A stretch of DNA of 22,229 nucleotides from Deltaproteobacteria bacterium (GTDB lineage Bacteria; Desulfobacterota; Desulfobaccia; Desulfobaccales; 0-14-0-80-60-11), in NCBI GenBank assembly GCA_023381945.1, contig JAMCQY010000122.1, positions 1 through 22,229 on the forward strand, read 5' to 3'. This document shows, piece by piece, positions 1 through 8,423 of this stretch (position 1 is the first letter of the stretch; every line of letters begins with the position of its first letter). The notes under the pieces are model-generated. The model was not told the origin of the DNA and made no database searches. It was given only the letters and a program-made list of their open reading frames with translations. A program made the translations under genes and the position numbers.

Positions 1-146
1 ACGGTCATGCTGTCAGCCACAGTCGGAGCGAAGCGGTGGTAACACAAGACGGGAACGCTAACCTGCTCATCCGCCATAACGGGGGAAGCAGCGACACAGA
101 GGGTTAACAGTAAAATTCCGGTAAGCCAGATGGTGGTACGAATCAT
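1..146 (-). CDS. Polysaccharide deacetylase family protein, N-terminal fragment (gene runs off the window)
   Basis: Only the first 48 codons are in the window. The ATG lies at 146-144 and its first bases overlap the TGA stop of the histidine kinase (ATGA), so the two genes are probably translationally coupled. The product opens with a signal peptide: MIRT, a hydrophobic stretch, then VMADEQ as a likely AxA-like cleavage region. It continues with VSVPVLCYHRF and PTVADSMT. The VPVLxYHRF entry is typical of NodB-type carbohydrate esterase family 4 proteins, which remove N- or O-acetyl groups from polysaccharides in the periplasm or at the surface. The catalytic residues (the TFDD-type metal motif) lie outside the window, so activity cannot be judged. 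The family call rests on this short N-terminal motif only. Confidence 0.68.
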   Translation of the reverse strand, partial: MIRTTIWLTGILLLTLCVAASPVMADEQVSVPVLCYHRFAPTVADSMT

Positions 147-1699
147 TGCACTTTTCCCTTTAAATTATGATTTTTTCCTTTTACAAGCGGAAGGGTGAAA
201 TAGAAGGTGGCGCCGTGGTTTAATTCCCCCTCGGCCCAGACGCGGCCGCCGTGGCGGCTGATGATACGCTCCACCAGGGCCAGGCCCACCCCCGTACCTT
301 CAAATTCTTCTTCGCCATGCAGGCGTTGGAAGACGCCGAATATCTTGCCAGCATATTTTATATCGAAGCCGACCCCGTTGTCTCTTACAAAAAACACGGT
401 TTCTTCTCCCTCCTGCCGATAACCCACTTCGATAACCGCCACCTCCTGCCGCTGGGTAAACTTGAGGGCGTTGGCCAGGAGGTTGACCCAAACCTGGCGC
501 AGCACGCGATGGTCTCCGAAGGCGTGGGGCAGCGAGTCGATTTTCCATTCCATGACCCGGCCGGGGTTAGCCTCGCGCAGTTCTGCCACTACTTCCGACA
601 CCAGGGCACCCATATCCAGGTCGGCGATCTTAAGTTTATGGCGTCCCAGGCGGGCAAAGGCCAAAAGATCGTCTATAAGTTGAGACATCTTAATGGAATT
701 GGCGCTTATGATTCCCAACAGCCGGAGTCCCTCACGGTCTAAAGGATCGGCGTAATTTTCGCGTAGAATTCTGGCAAAACCGTTAATAGCCCGCAAAGGA
801 GCGCGTAAGTCGTGGGATACGGAATAAGAAAATCCCTCCAACTCCTGATTAGCCTGTTCCAATTGGAGGGTCCGATCTCTGACACGCCTTTCCAGTTCTT
901 CGTTGAGCTGGCGGATTTTCTCCGCCGCGGCCGCAGCTTTCTGAGCTTTGATCGTCTCCGCGGCGTTCTGTTCCAATTTTCTTACCCCCAGGACTATGCC
1001 CAGCAGGCCCAGCAACCACAGGACCATATGACCCAATACCCAGGAGAAGATTGACTCCCATTTTCCAACCCACAGTTCGGACATGGGAACTACAACGCTG
1101 ATGCCGCCACGAACGTCGCCCACCTTATAGCCCTGACTGGCGTGGCAAACCAGACAGCTCTGCTCCGTTATAAAGGGCCGCATGAGGCGCATATGGGGTT
1201 GGCCGGTGATGTTTACCACCGAGAAAACTTCAGACCTGCCTGCTTCAAAAGATTTTAGGGCCGCCTTCTCCCAAGAATCCGGAGCGTTTTCCGGACGAAT
1301 CGGCTTGAGACTGGTAAGATGCCCTTGAACCTGGTGGGCTGTTCGGGCGAATTCATAAACCTGGCGGGTCATATATGCCGGATTCAGCAAGGTTAGCCGG
1401 CGGCCGGAGGGAGTCTTCAGGTCACGTTCGGGAAGGTGGGCCAGATAAGGCGTCGGCGGGGAATTGGGTGTGACTGCCACATAAACGCCGCCGTGGGATG
1501 CGGCCCAGCGGCGGTATAAAATATCCCGATCCAATACCGTTAGGGCAATGTGGCGAGCGATACTGACTACCTCTCGGTTTTCCTGGATGAGATTCCAGAT
1601 CAAGGATAGCGCCACCGCCAGGGTCCACATCACAGCCAGGCCCCAGGCGTAGCGCCTCAGGGGAATAGTCTGCCGTTTCTGATTATCTTTCCGGTTCAA
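143..1699 (-). CDS. DUF3365 (Tll0287-like) heme-sensor histidine kinase
   Basis: Membrane sensor histidine kinase of 518 aa. Residues about 17-38 form a first membrane segment. About 39-215 is a periplasmic DUF3365/Tll0287-like sensor domain with a c-type heme motif CLVCH (Cys182, Cys185, His186). About 216-239 is a second membrane segment, followed by a coiled-coil linker (about 245-290). The HisKA domain has SHDLRAPLR with phospho-acceptor His296. The HATPase domain has the N-box NLLANA (406-411), the G1 box DNGVGF (440-445) and the G2 box EGTGVGLAL (467-474). All catalytic boxes look intact. The start is a TTG at 1699-1697, because a stop codon precedes it and no upstream ATG exists; the ribosome binding site is weak. 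By family analogy the heme may sense redox state or a gas ligand. No response regulator is encoded nearby, so its partner is unknown. It is divergent from the formate dehydrogenase operon. Confidence 0.9.
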   Translation of the reverse strand: MNRKDNQKRQTIPLRRYAWGLAVMWTLAVALSLIWNLIQENREVVSIARHIALTVLDRDILYRRWAASHGGVYVAVTPNSPPTPYLAHLPERDLKTPSGRRLTLLNPAYMTRQVYEFARTAHQVQGHLTSLKPIRPENAPDSWEKAALKSFEAGRSEVFSVVNITGQPHMRLMRPFITEQSCLVCHASQGYKVGDVRGGISVVVPMSELWVGKWESIFSWVLGHMVLWLLGLLGIVLGVRKLEQNAAETIKAQKAAAAAEKIRQLNEELERRVRDRTLQLEQANQELEGFSYSVSHDLRAPLRAINGFARILRENYADPLDREGLRLLGIISANSIKMSQLIDDLLAFARLGRHKLKIADLDMGALVSEVVAELREANPGRVMEWKIDSLPHAFGDHRVLRQVWVNLLANALKFTQRQEVAVIEVGYRQEGEETVFFVRDNGVGFDIKYAGKIFGVFQRLHGEEEFEGTGVGLALVERIISRHGGRVWAEGELNHGATFYFTLPLVKGKNHNLKGKVQ

Positions 1700-2080
1700 G
1701 GCCCTATTTCAGAGGATCAATCAATCCCATTCCAGAATTTTCATTGGGGAGCAAGGGAGGCGGTTTGGTCGGTCGCACGCTGCCGGTCAACAAGCCTGGG
1801 CCATAATTCGTACTAAGGGATATTCCCAGCCCTCCCTTATGCCGGCCAACAACTCCATTACTATCCAGATTATTCCGCACAAGTCAACCTCTAATTCCGG
1901 CGGCTTCCCGAATGCGAGTGTACAAAATTATGGTTACAAGTTGACAATTTTGCAGAAATCTTCTAAGGTACTGGTACGCTCTAAGCGAACTGGTGCATTT
2001 CATGGTTAACGTGTTAGATTCATTAACTTTCCCGCTATCATTTTTTCTCACACCTGTAACAAATTTTGATGAGGTAACTT
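1700..2080. promoter_or_regulatory. Divergent intergenic control region between the heme-sensor kinase and the formate dehydrogenase operon
   Basis: This 381-base gap holds no credible gene. It contains a sigma70-like promoter facing right (annotated separately). It also holds an imperfect inverted repeat GTTAA (2005-2009) with TTAAC (2023-2027), which could be an operator overlapping the fdn leader, and a small palindrome GGGA-TAT-TCCC near 1817-1827. No clear promoter for the minus-strand kinase was found. No sigma54 element (GG-N10-GC) and no clean FNR box (TTGAT-N4-ATCAA) was seen. Confidence 0.45.
1941..1969 (+). promoter_or_regulatory. Candidate sigma70 promoter of the formate dehydrogenase operon
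   Basis: A perfect -35 box TTGACA (1941-1946) is followed after 17 bases by TAAGGT (1964-1969), a weak -10 box with three of six matches. It points at the fdnG start and leaves a leader of about 100 bases. The weak -10 box suggests a promoter that may need an activator; that is inference. Confidence 0.5.
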
Positions 2081-5000
2081 ATGGGTATTTCCCGCAGAAC
2101 ATTCCTTAAGAGTTTGGGAAGCGGACTCACTGCCCTGGGGCTCTCCGACGTCATCCTGTTGCGTACCGGATGGGCCGGCGCAGTGGCACCCGCCAAAATC
2201 ATCGAGGCCAAAGCCACCACCTCCATCTGTCCATATTGTGGAGTGGGCTGCGGCCTGGTGGCTTACACTAAAAACGGCAAACTGGTAGACGTGGAAGGCG
2301 ACCCGGATCATCCCATCAATCAAGGGTCCTTATGCAGCAAAGGCCAGGCAGTCTTCGAGGTAGTCACCAGCCCCCGGCGCTTGAAAAAGGTGCGCTACCG
2401 GGCCCCGGGCAGCGATCATTGGGAGGAGAAGGACCTGGATTGGGCGATAACGACCCTGGCCCAAAGGGTAAAAGCTACCCGCGATGGTAATTTTATCCCG
2501 AAATCAGGCGCCGTTACCGTGAACCGCACCGAGGCCCTGGCCTCAATCGGCGGGGCCGCCCTGAACAATGAAGAATGCTACCTGTTGGCCAAGTTGTCCC
2601 GGGCCCTGGGAATAGTCTATCTGGAACACCAGGCCCGCCTCTGACACTCCTCTACCGTGGCCTCGTTGGGGCCAACTTTCGGAAGAGGCGCCATGACCAA
2701 TCATTGGAACGATATCGCCAACAGTGATTGTGTCATGATCATCGGCTGCAATCCCGCCGAAAACCATCCCATCAGTTTTAAGTGGATTACCAAGGCCCAG
2801 GAGAAGGGGGCCAAACTCATTGTGGTTGATCCCCGCTTCACCCGGTCCGCCGCCAAAGCCGACCTTTATGCGCGGTTGCGTCCCGGCACCGACGTGGCGC
2901 TAATGGGCGGCCTGATCAACTATGTCTTGGCCAACAATCTGTTTCATCATGATTACGTGGTCAACTATACCAATGCTCCTTTCGTAATTAAGAAAGACTT
3001 TTCCTTTCATGAGGGCCTGTTCTCCGGATTTCAGAAAGATAAGCGGGCCTATGATGCCTCCTCTTGGGATTATGAGACCGATAAAGACGCCAAACCCGTC
3101 ACCGATCTGACCCTGAATCACCCCCAATGCGTCTTCCAGCTCTTGAAGGCGCAATATGCCCGTTATACTCCGGAAATGGTGGCGGCGACCACCGGGATAC
3201 CCCAAGAGGTGTTCCTGAAGATGGCGGCCGCCTATGCGGCCACCGGCACACCCGGCCAGGCCGGCACGGTTCTTTATGCCATGGGCGGCACTCAGCATTC
3301 CACCGGGGTACAGATCATTCGGAGCTACACCATTCTGCAACAATTGCTGGGCAATATGGGCATGCCCGGGGGCGGCATCAACGCCCTGCGGGGTGAGAAC
3401 AACGTCCAGGGCTCCACGGATATGGCCCTATTGTTCCACATCGTTCCGGGGTACATGGCCAATCCCAGTGAGGCTGCGCACCCGACTCTGAAGGACTATC
3501 TGGATAAAGAAACCCCGAAAGCCAGTTTCTGGATCAACAAACCGAAGTTCTTCGTCAGCCTGCTCAAGGCTTTTTGGGGTGACAGCGCCAAAAAAGAGAA
3601 TGACTTCGCCTATGATTATCTGCCCAAGATCGGCAAAGGCTTTCAGGGAGCCGGCTACTCCTGGATCCCGCTGTTCGAAGCCATGGGAGCCGGCACCATC
3701 AAGGGCATGTTGGTCTGGGGCATGAATCCGGCGGTAAGCTCCCCTAATCTGGCTCAAACCTATCAAGCTTTGGACAAACTGGAATGGATGGCGGCCTTCG
3801 ATCTCTGGGAGACCGATACCTCGGTCTTCTGGAAGCGGCCCGGGGCCAACCCGAAGGATATCAAGACTGAGGTCTTCTTGTTCCCCGCGGCAGATTCCAT
3901 GGAAAAAGAAGGCAGCGCCTCCAACAGCGGCCGCTGGCTCCAATGGCGCTATCAGGCCGTCAAACCCCACGGCGACGCCAAGAGCGATCTCTGGTACGCC
4001 AACCGTTTAGGCCTGGAATTGAAAAAGCTTTATAAGGCGGACCCCAAGGCAATCTTTCCAGACCCGATTATAAATCTGGACTGGAATTATGGCGCCGACC
4101 CCGATGTCCATCTGGTGGCCAAGGAGGTCAATGGCTACACGGTTGCCGATAAGAAGCAGGTACTCAACTTCCTGGCGCTGAAGGACGACGGCTCCACTGC
4201 CTGCGGCAACTGGATATATTCCGGCTCCTATCCTGGTCCGGATAAGAAGAATAACCTGATGGCCCGCCGGGACAAAAAAGACCCCAGCGGTTTGGGGCTC
4301 TATCCCACCTGGTCCTGGGCCTGGCCGGTGAACCGCCGCATCATCTACAACCGCTGTTCCGCAGACCCCCAAGGCCAACCCTGGAGCAAGGATAAGGAGC
4401 TGGTGCGGTGGGATGCCGCGGCTAATGCCTGGAAAAATAATGACGTGCCGGATTTCGGCTGGCTTAATCCGGCCACCAAGGCCCATATTCCTCCGGATGT
4501 TTCGGCTAAAGTTCCCTTCATTATGTTGCCGGAAGGCAAAAGCCGCCTGTTCGTTCCAAAGGGACTCTGCAAAGAGGGGCCATTCCCGGAGCATTACGAG
4601 GCCTTGGAATGCCCCTTCCACAATCCCATGTCGCCGCAGCAGTCCAACCCGGTGGTGAAGATCTGGAAGTCGGAATTGGCCAAACTTGCCGAGGTCTGCG
4701 ACCCCCGGTTTCCCATCATCGCCACCACTTTCCGGGTTACCGAGCACTGGCAGGGCGGGGCCATGACCCGCAACCTTACCTGGCAGTCGGAGTTGATGCC
4801 GGAGATGTTCGTAGAGATGAGCCCCTCATTGGCCAAGGCCAAGGGCATCAAGGCCGGCGATTGGGTTAAAGTAAGAAGCATCCGCGGCGAAGTGCTGGCC
4901 CGGGCCGATGTCACTCGCCGGGTGTCCTCCTTCTGCTGCGGCGTCAGCGGCTTCCAAAACACCGTGGAAATGGTGGCCCTGCCCTGGCACTTCGGCTTTG

Positions 5001-5128
5001 CCGGCTACATCACCGGCGGGCCGAACGGCAAGAACTACGCCGCCAATCAACTGGCCCCCGAGATCGGGGATGCCAACACCATGATCCCGGAATACAAGGT
5101 ATTCCTGGTTAACGTGGAAAAGGTCTAG
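2081..5128 (+). CDS. fdnG: Selenocysteine-containing formate dehydrogenase, catalytic alpha subunit (Tat-exported)
   Basis: Molybdenum/tungsten bis-MGD formate dehydrogenase that oxidises formate to CO2. An in-frame TGA at 2642-2644 is read as selenocysteine (residue 188), giving 1015 aa, the same length as E. coli FdnG. The Sec context is QARL-Sec-HSSTVASLGPTFGRG, which matches the FdnG active site with the adjacent His189. The N-terminus has a twin-arginine signal (SRRTFLKS, residues 4-11), so the enzyme faces the periplasm. A [4Fe-4S] site is formed by Cys50, Cys53, Cys57 and Cys85 (CPYCGVGC and LCSKG). The C-terminal dinucleotide-binding domain is complete. The start ATG has a GAGG ribosome binding site just upstream. 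It is the first gene of a three-gene operon with the electron-transfer and membrane subunits. Gene callers that stop at TGA would split it into fragments at 2081-2644 and 2657-5128. Confidence 0.96.
2642..2680 (+). promoter_or_regulatory. Selenocysteine UGA codon and bacterial SECIS-like hairpin
   Basis: The Sec codon TGA is at 2642-2644. A stem forms 12 bases after it: GTGGCC (2657-2662) pairs with GGCCAAC (2670-2676) with one bulged A, leaving a loop of TCGTTGG. Position and size fit a bacterial SECIS element, which recruits SelB to the UGA just 3' of the codon. The hairpin sits within coding sequence (TVASLGPT). The genes selA, selB, selC and selD are not in the window and must lie elsewhere. 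Confidence 0.8.
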
Positions 5129-5153
5129 GCTGCAGGCCTAAAGGGGAACGCAT

Positions 5154-5957
5154 ATGAGCAAAGCCATCTTGATCGATACCACCAAGTGTATCGGCTGCCG
5201 GGCCTGCCAGGTGGCATGCAAGAGCTGGAATGAACTGCCAGGCGAGAAAGCCACCTTCAGCGAAACCTGGTCCAACCCGAAATTCCTGAGCAGTCATCAA
5301 TACAATCGCATCATCTTCCGGGAGATTTCCCGGCCGAATGGCCAGGTGGAATGGCACTTCATCTCCCGCCGCTGTATGCACTGCAATGATCCGGCCTGCG
5401 CCAGCGCCTGCCCGGTGGCGGCCCTGACGAAGCTGCCGGACGGGCCGGTGGTCTATGATGACGGCAAGTGCATCGGCTGCCGTTACTGCATGATGGCCTG
5501 TCCCTTTCAAATCCCCAAATTTGAATGGGGATCGGCGGTGCCGCTGGTGCGCAAGTGCACGCAATGCGCCGACCGGCAGGCCATGGGCCTGGCGCCCGCC
5601 TGCGTCACCACCTGTCCCACCGGCACCCTGTTGTTCGGGGAGCGGGACAAGCTCCTGAAGGAGGCTCACCGTAGAATCGGCGCCGATTCCAAGCGCTACT
5701 ATTCTCAGGTTTACGGCGAAAAAATCGCCGGTGGGACCTCCACTCTCTATCTCACTGCGCTGCCCACCGAAGAATTGGGCTTGACCGAAGTGGGCTTCCG
5801 CACCGACCTGGGTGATATCCCCCAGGGTATTTACGGGCGTGAATGGATGTCCAAAGTGCCTTTCGTGGCTGTCGCGGTGGGCGGCCTAGCGGTTGGTCTC
5901 CATTACCTGAACCGGCGCCGGGGCGAAGTCCATAGCGAAGAGCGGAAGGAGGATTAA
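5154..5957 (+). CDS. fdnH: Formate dehydrogenase iron-sulfur (beta) subunit with C-terminal membrane anchor
   Basis: Electron-transfer subunit of 267 aa that carries electrons from the catalytic subunit to the membrane. Sixteen cysteines form four ferredoxin-type [4Fe-4S] clusters: Cys12/15/18/22, Cys74/77/82/86, Cys106/109/112/116 and Cys135/138/150/154. A single hydrophobic segment near residues 234-252 (PFVAVAVGGLAVGLHYL) anchors it, as in FdnH/FdoH, with a basic and acidic tail after it. It lacks its own signal peptide and is probably exported with the Tat-bearing alpha subunit. It starts 25 bases after fdnG, with AAGGGG upstream of the ATG, and ends 3 bases before the next gene. Confidence is high for the family and moderate for the exact symbol, because the membrane partner is not the FdnI cytochrome. 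Confidence 0.93.
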   Translation: MSKAILIDTTKCIGCRACQVACKSWNELPGEKATFSETWSNPKFLSSHQYNRIIFREISRPNGQVEWHFISRRCMHCNDPACASACPVAALTKLPDGPVVYDDGKCIGCRYCMMACPFQIPKFEWGSAVPLVRKCTQCADRQAMGLAPACVTTCPTGTLLFGERDKLLKEAHRRIGADSKRYYSQVYGEKIAGGTSTLYLTALPTEELGLTEVGFRTDLGDIPQGIYGREWMSKVPFVAVAVGGLAVGLHYLNRRRGEVHSEERKED

Positions 5958-5960
5958 GCC

Positions 5961-7106
5961 ATGGCCACAAAGATCGAAAAATGGTATCCCGGCGAAGGCA
6001 AACTGACCACGGGCTGGGCCATAATTTATGTCATTCTGGTATTGGGTTTCGTCTCGGCCATGGCCCGGCTGTTCCTGGGGCTGGGCGCAACGACTAACCT
6101 GAGTGACGGCTACCCTTGGGGCCTGTGGGTCAGCTTTGACATCCTGGCAGGGGTGGCCCTGGCCGGCGGCGGCTTCACCATGGCGGCGGCTATCTACATC
6201 TTCAACCTGAAGAAATTCGAACCCCTGCTCCGGCCGGCCAAGCTTTCGGCCTTCCTGGGGTACATGATGTTCGTGGTCGGGCTCTTCTTCGACCTGGGCC
6301 AGCCCTGGCGCATCTGGCACCCCATGGTAATGTGGAACCCGCACTCGGTGCTCTTTGAGGTGTCCTGGTGCGTCATGCTCTACACCACGGTGCTGGCCAT
6401 CGACCTGTTTATCATCGGCCTGGAACGCTACGGCAAAGAGAGCTGGGTCAAGTTCTTCCGGGATATCTATCTGGTCCTGGTGGTGGCAGGGATTATGCTC
6501 TCCACTCTGCATCAGTCATCCCTGGGGGCCCTGTTCCTGCTGCTGCCCCAGAAGATGAGCGACCTTTGGGCCACCGGGGCCATCGGCCCGCTCTTCTTCA
6601 CCAGCGCCATCATCGGCGGGATGAGCGTAGTGACTCTCGAAAGCTTGATCAGCGCCCGGGTTTATAAACGCCAGCCGGAAATGGACATCCTGCCGGATTT
6701 CAGTAAGGGTTTGGGCATCGCCCTGTTGGTCTACTTCGCCATGAAAGTAACCGACCTTTATGCCCGGGGCGCGACGGTCTGGGTCCTGGACAAGGCCCAC
6801 TTCTTCTTTTTCCTGGAGCTTTTCGGCACGGTGGCCTTGCCGGCCCTGCTCCTGAGCTTCAAGGAAGTGCGCCATTCCGAAAAGGGCCTGGCCTGGGCCG
6901 CGGGTCTGGCGGCCTTCGGGGTGGTGCTGAACCGCTTCAACGTCAGCCTCACCAGCTACGGGGGCTACCGGGAATTCAGCTATTTTCCGTCGTTCATCGA
7001 GATCATCATCACCTTGTCATTGCTCGCACTGGGGATCATTATCTTCGACCTGGGCCGCAAGGTCCTGCCCATCTACAAGTCGGAGCTTAGCGGGGAGGCG
7101 CATTAA
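5961..7106 (+). CDS. HybB/NrfD-family membrane subunit of the formate dehydrogenase
   Basis: Polytopic membrane protein of 381 aa with about ten hydrophobic segments. The YPWGLW motif near residues 52-57 and the later GQPWRIWHP and NPHSVLFEVSW stretches match the HybB/NrfD/PsrC family, which links periplasmic iron-sulfur subunits to the quinone pool without heme. In E. coli formate dehydrogenase-N this role belongs to the diheme cytochrome FdnI, so the complex here is of the HybB-containing type. The ATG has a strong AAGGAGG ribosome binding site that overlaps the end of the beta-subunit gene. It is the last gene of the operon and is followed by an intrinsic terminator at 7135-7165. The substrate is inferred from the operon partner. 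Confidence 0.9.
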   Translation: MATKIEKWYPGEGKLTTGWAIIYVILVLGFVSAMARLFLGLGATTNLSDGYPWGLWVSFDILAGVALAGGGFTMAAAIYIFNLKKFEPLLRPAKLSAFLGYMMFVVGLFFDLGQPWRIWHPMVMWNPHSVLFEVSWCVMLYTTVLAIDLFIIGLERYGKESWVKFFRDIYLVLVVAGIMLSTLHQSSLGALFLLLPQKMSDLWATGAIGPLFFTSAIIGGMSVVTLESLISARVYKRQPEMDILPDFSKGLGIALLVYFAMKVTDLYARGATVWVLDKAHFFFFLELFGTVALPALLLSFKEVRHSEKGLAWAAGLAAFGVVLNRFNVSLTSYGGYREFSYFPSFIEIIITLSLLALGIIIFDLGRKVLPIYKSELSGEAH

Positions 7107-7113
7107 AAAAGTT

Positions 7114-7134
7114 GTCAGTGATCAGTGGTCAGCA
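7114..7134. repeat. Three tandem degenerate heptads (CAGTGAT-like)
   Basis: GTCAGTG, ATCAGTG and GTCAGCA stand in tandem between the fdn stop codon and the terminator stem. Similar seven-base units (CAGTGAG) occur at 17151-17185, and a weak pair lies near 21851-21866. They sit just after the ends of genes. Confidence 0.55.
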
Positions 7135-7165
7135 GGGGCGGGTTATAATCCCGCCCCTTTTCTTT
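7135..7165 (+). terminator. Intrinsic terminator of the formate dehydrogenase operon
   Basis: A perfect 8-bp stem GGGGCGGG (7135-7142) / CCCGCCCC (7150-7157) with loop TTATAAT is followed by TTTTCTTT. This is a textbook Rho-independent terminator placed 28 bases after the last fdn stop codon. Confidence 0.88.
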
Positions 7166-7197
7166 CCTGCCCTTGAAATCCATTTTACTGAAAAAAT

Positions 7198-7226
7198 TTG
7201 AACTATTCCTGGTCATTCCGTATATA
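7198..7226 (+). promoter_or_regulatory. Candidate sigma70 promoter of the beta-hydroxyacid dehydrogenase gene
   Basis: TTGAAC (7198-7203), a 17-base spacer and TATATA (7221-7226) lie in a locally A+T-rich stretch, about 70 bases upstream of the ATG at 7296 and after the fdn terminator. Confidence 0.55.
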
Positions 7227-7295
7227 AGTTATTACCCTTAAAAAATGAGAAAGCATTCTGGCCAGATTTCTTTCCGGCCGGGAAAGAGAGGAAAA

Positions 7296-8174
7296 ATGAA
7301 ACCAAAAGTGGGTTTTATGGGTTTGGGCATCATGGGCTCAGCCATGGCCGCCAATATCCTCAAGGGCGGCTACCCCCTCATCGTCTATAATCGCACTGTC
7401 GACAAGACTGAACCCCTGGCCAAACTGGGGGCCAGGGTGGCCGCCACTCCCAAGGCCCTGGCCGAAGACGCCGCCATCATCATCGCCATGGTCACCGGAC
7501 CCGAGGCCATTTATGAACTGCTTTTCGGCCGTGACGGCGCGGCCGAGGTCTTCGGCCCGGAGCAGGTGTTTATCAACATGAGCTCGGTATCGCCCGCTTT
7601 TACTCTGGAGTTGGGCAAACAATTGGCCCCTACGGCCATCCGGTTGATCGATGCCCCGGTGTCGGGCACCAAGAAGCCCGCCGAAGACGCCCAACTGGTG
7701 ATCCTGGCCAGCGGCAACCAGAAGAGGGTGCAGGACCTGGAGCCTCTGTTTTTAACCATGGGCAAGAAGGTGGTTTACTGCGGCAAGACCGGCCAGGGCT
7801 CCATGATGAAGATGTTCATCAACCTGCTGCTGGGGGTGATGATGGAAGGCTTTGCCGAGGCCCTCAATTTCGGCCGCCTGGGCGGGCTGGACCTGGAGGC
7901 CATGTTGGAGGTGGTCGCCGCCGGCGCCATGAACGCCCCCATGTTCCAGGTGAAGGCCCCGAATATCCGGGACAAGAATTATCCCCCGGCCTTTCCTCTG
8001 AAACACCTGGCCAAGGACGCCAAATTCGTCCTGGATACCGCCTATGAACTGGGCGCCCCGGTGCCCGCGGGGCAGATGTTGCTCCATCTCTACCGCCTGG
8101 GCGTGGCCCGGGGCTGGGGCGACGAAGACATCTCGGCGATTATGCGAGTGATGGAACACCTGAGCGGGAAGTGA
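7296..8174 (+). CDS. NAD(P)-dependent beta-hydroxyacid dehydrogenase, glyoxylate/succinic semialdehyde reductase type
   Basis: Cytosolic reductase of 292 aa in the 3-hydroxyisobutyrate dehydrogenase family. The Rossmann motif is GFMGLGIMGSAMA (6-18), followed by YNRT (31-34); the Arg after Asn suggests NADP(H). The substrate loop is DAPVSGTKKPAEDAQL (119-134), whose KKPAED element resembles plant GLYR1 and Geobacter gamma-hydroxybutyrate dehydrogenases. Catalytic Lys172 and Asn176 lie in KMFIN. These enzymes reduce glyoxylate or succinic semialdehyde to the hydroxyacid, but the true substrate here is not proven. An in-frame ATG at 7245 would add 17 polar residues before the Rossmann strand. 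The ATG at 7296 has a GAGG site in AGAGAGGAAAAATG and gives the usual family length, so it was chosen. The gene appears monocistronic and converges on hicA. Confidence 0.88.
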   Translation: MKPKVGFMGLGIMGSAMAANILKGGYPLIVYNRTVDKTEPLAKLGARVAATPKALAEDAAIIIAMVTGPEAIYELLFGRDGAAEVFGPEQVFINMSSVSPAFTLELGKQLAPTAIRLIDAPVSGTKKPAEDAQLVILASGNQKRVQDLEPLFLTMGKKVVYCGKTGQGSMMKMFINLLLGVMMEGFAEALNFGRLGGLDLEAMLEVVAAGAMNAPMFQVKAPNIRDKNYPPAFPLKHLAKDAKFVLDTAYELGAPVPAGQMLLHLYRLGVARGWGDEDISAIMRVMEHLSGK

Positions 8175-8189
8175 GGAGGTTATGTGGGA

Positions 8190-8423
8190 TTATTGCTCAT
8201 CAAGTAGACGCCGGTAATCCTCGATGGTCAAGCACAGATCGCGCAGAATTTTTCGAAGGAGGGATCTGACTATAACCTGAGAGCCGTGATCTGGAATAAC
8301 TACTATATTGCCTGCGGGATTGCGAAAAACATTGTGGCTACCTTCGCTCCTGACCCAATGAAAGCCAGCGGCTTCGGCAATCTTCTTCAGGTCTCGGTAA
8401 GGGACCAGACGCAGCCTGGTCAA
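8190..8423 (-). CDS. hicA: HicA-type mRNA interferase toxin
   Basis: Small toxin of 77 aa with a dsRBD-like fold that cleaves mRNA. It matches the family in YRDLKKIAEAAGF, the catalytic-loop GSHNVF (catalytic His in GSH), VVIPDHG, and LRKILRDLCLTIEDYRRLL at the end. The start chosen is TTG at 8423-8421. It overlaps the TGA of hicB as TTGA and has GGAGG seven bases upstream. A TTG seven codons earlier would give a longer overlap but has no comparable site. Translational coupling to hicB keeps toxin output tied to antitoxin. The pair sits downstream of pstB1 but has its own promoter candidate. Confidence 0.88.
   Translation of the reverse strand: MTRLRLVPYRDLKKIAEAAGFHWVRSEGSHNVFRNPAGNIVVIPDHGSQVIVRSLLRKILRDLCLTIEDYRRLLDEQ

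Noticed and set aside
2642..2656. In-frame stop that might mark a broken formate dehydrogenase pseudogene
   Set aside because: It is the exact selenocysteine position of FdnG, the frame continues for 827 codons with full conservation, and a SECIS-like hairpin follows.
4007..4747. Minus-strand open frame of 246 codons inside fdnG
   Set aside because: It is antisense to a well-conserved catalytic region and has no ribosome binding site or family likeness.
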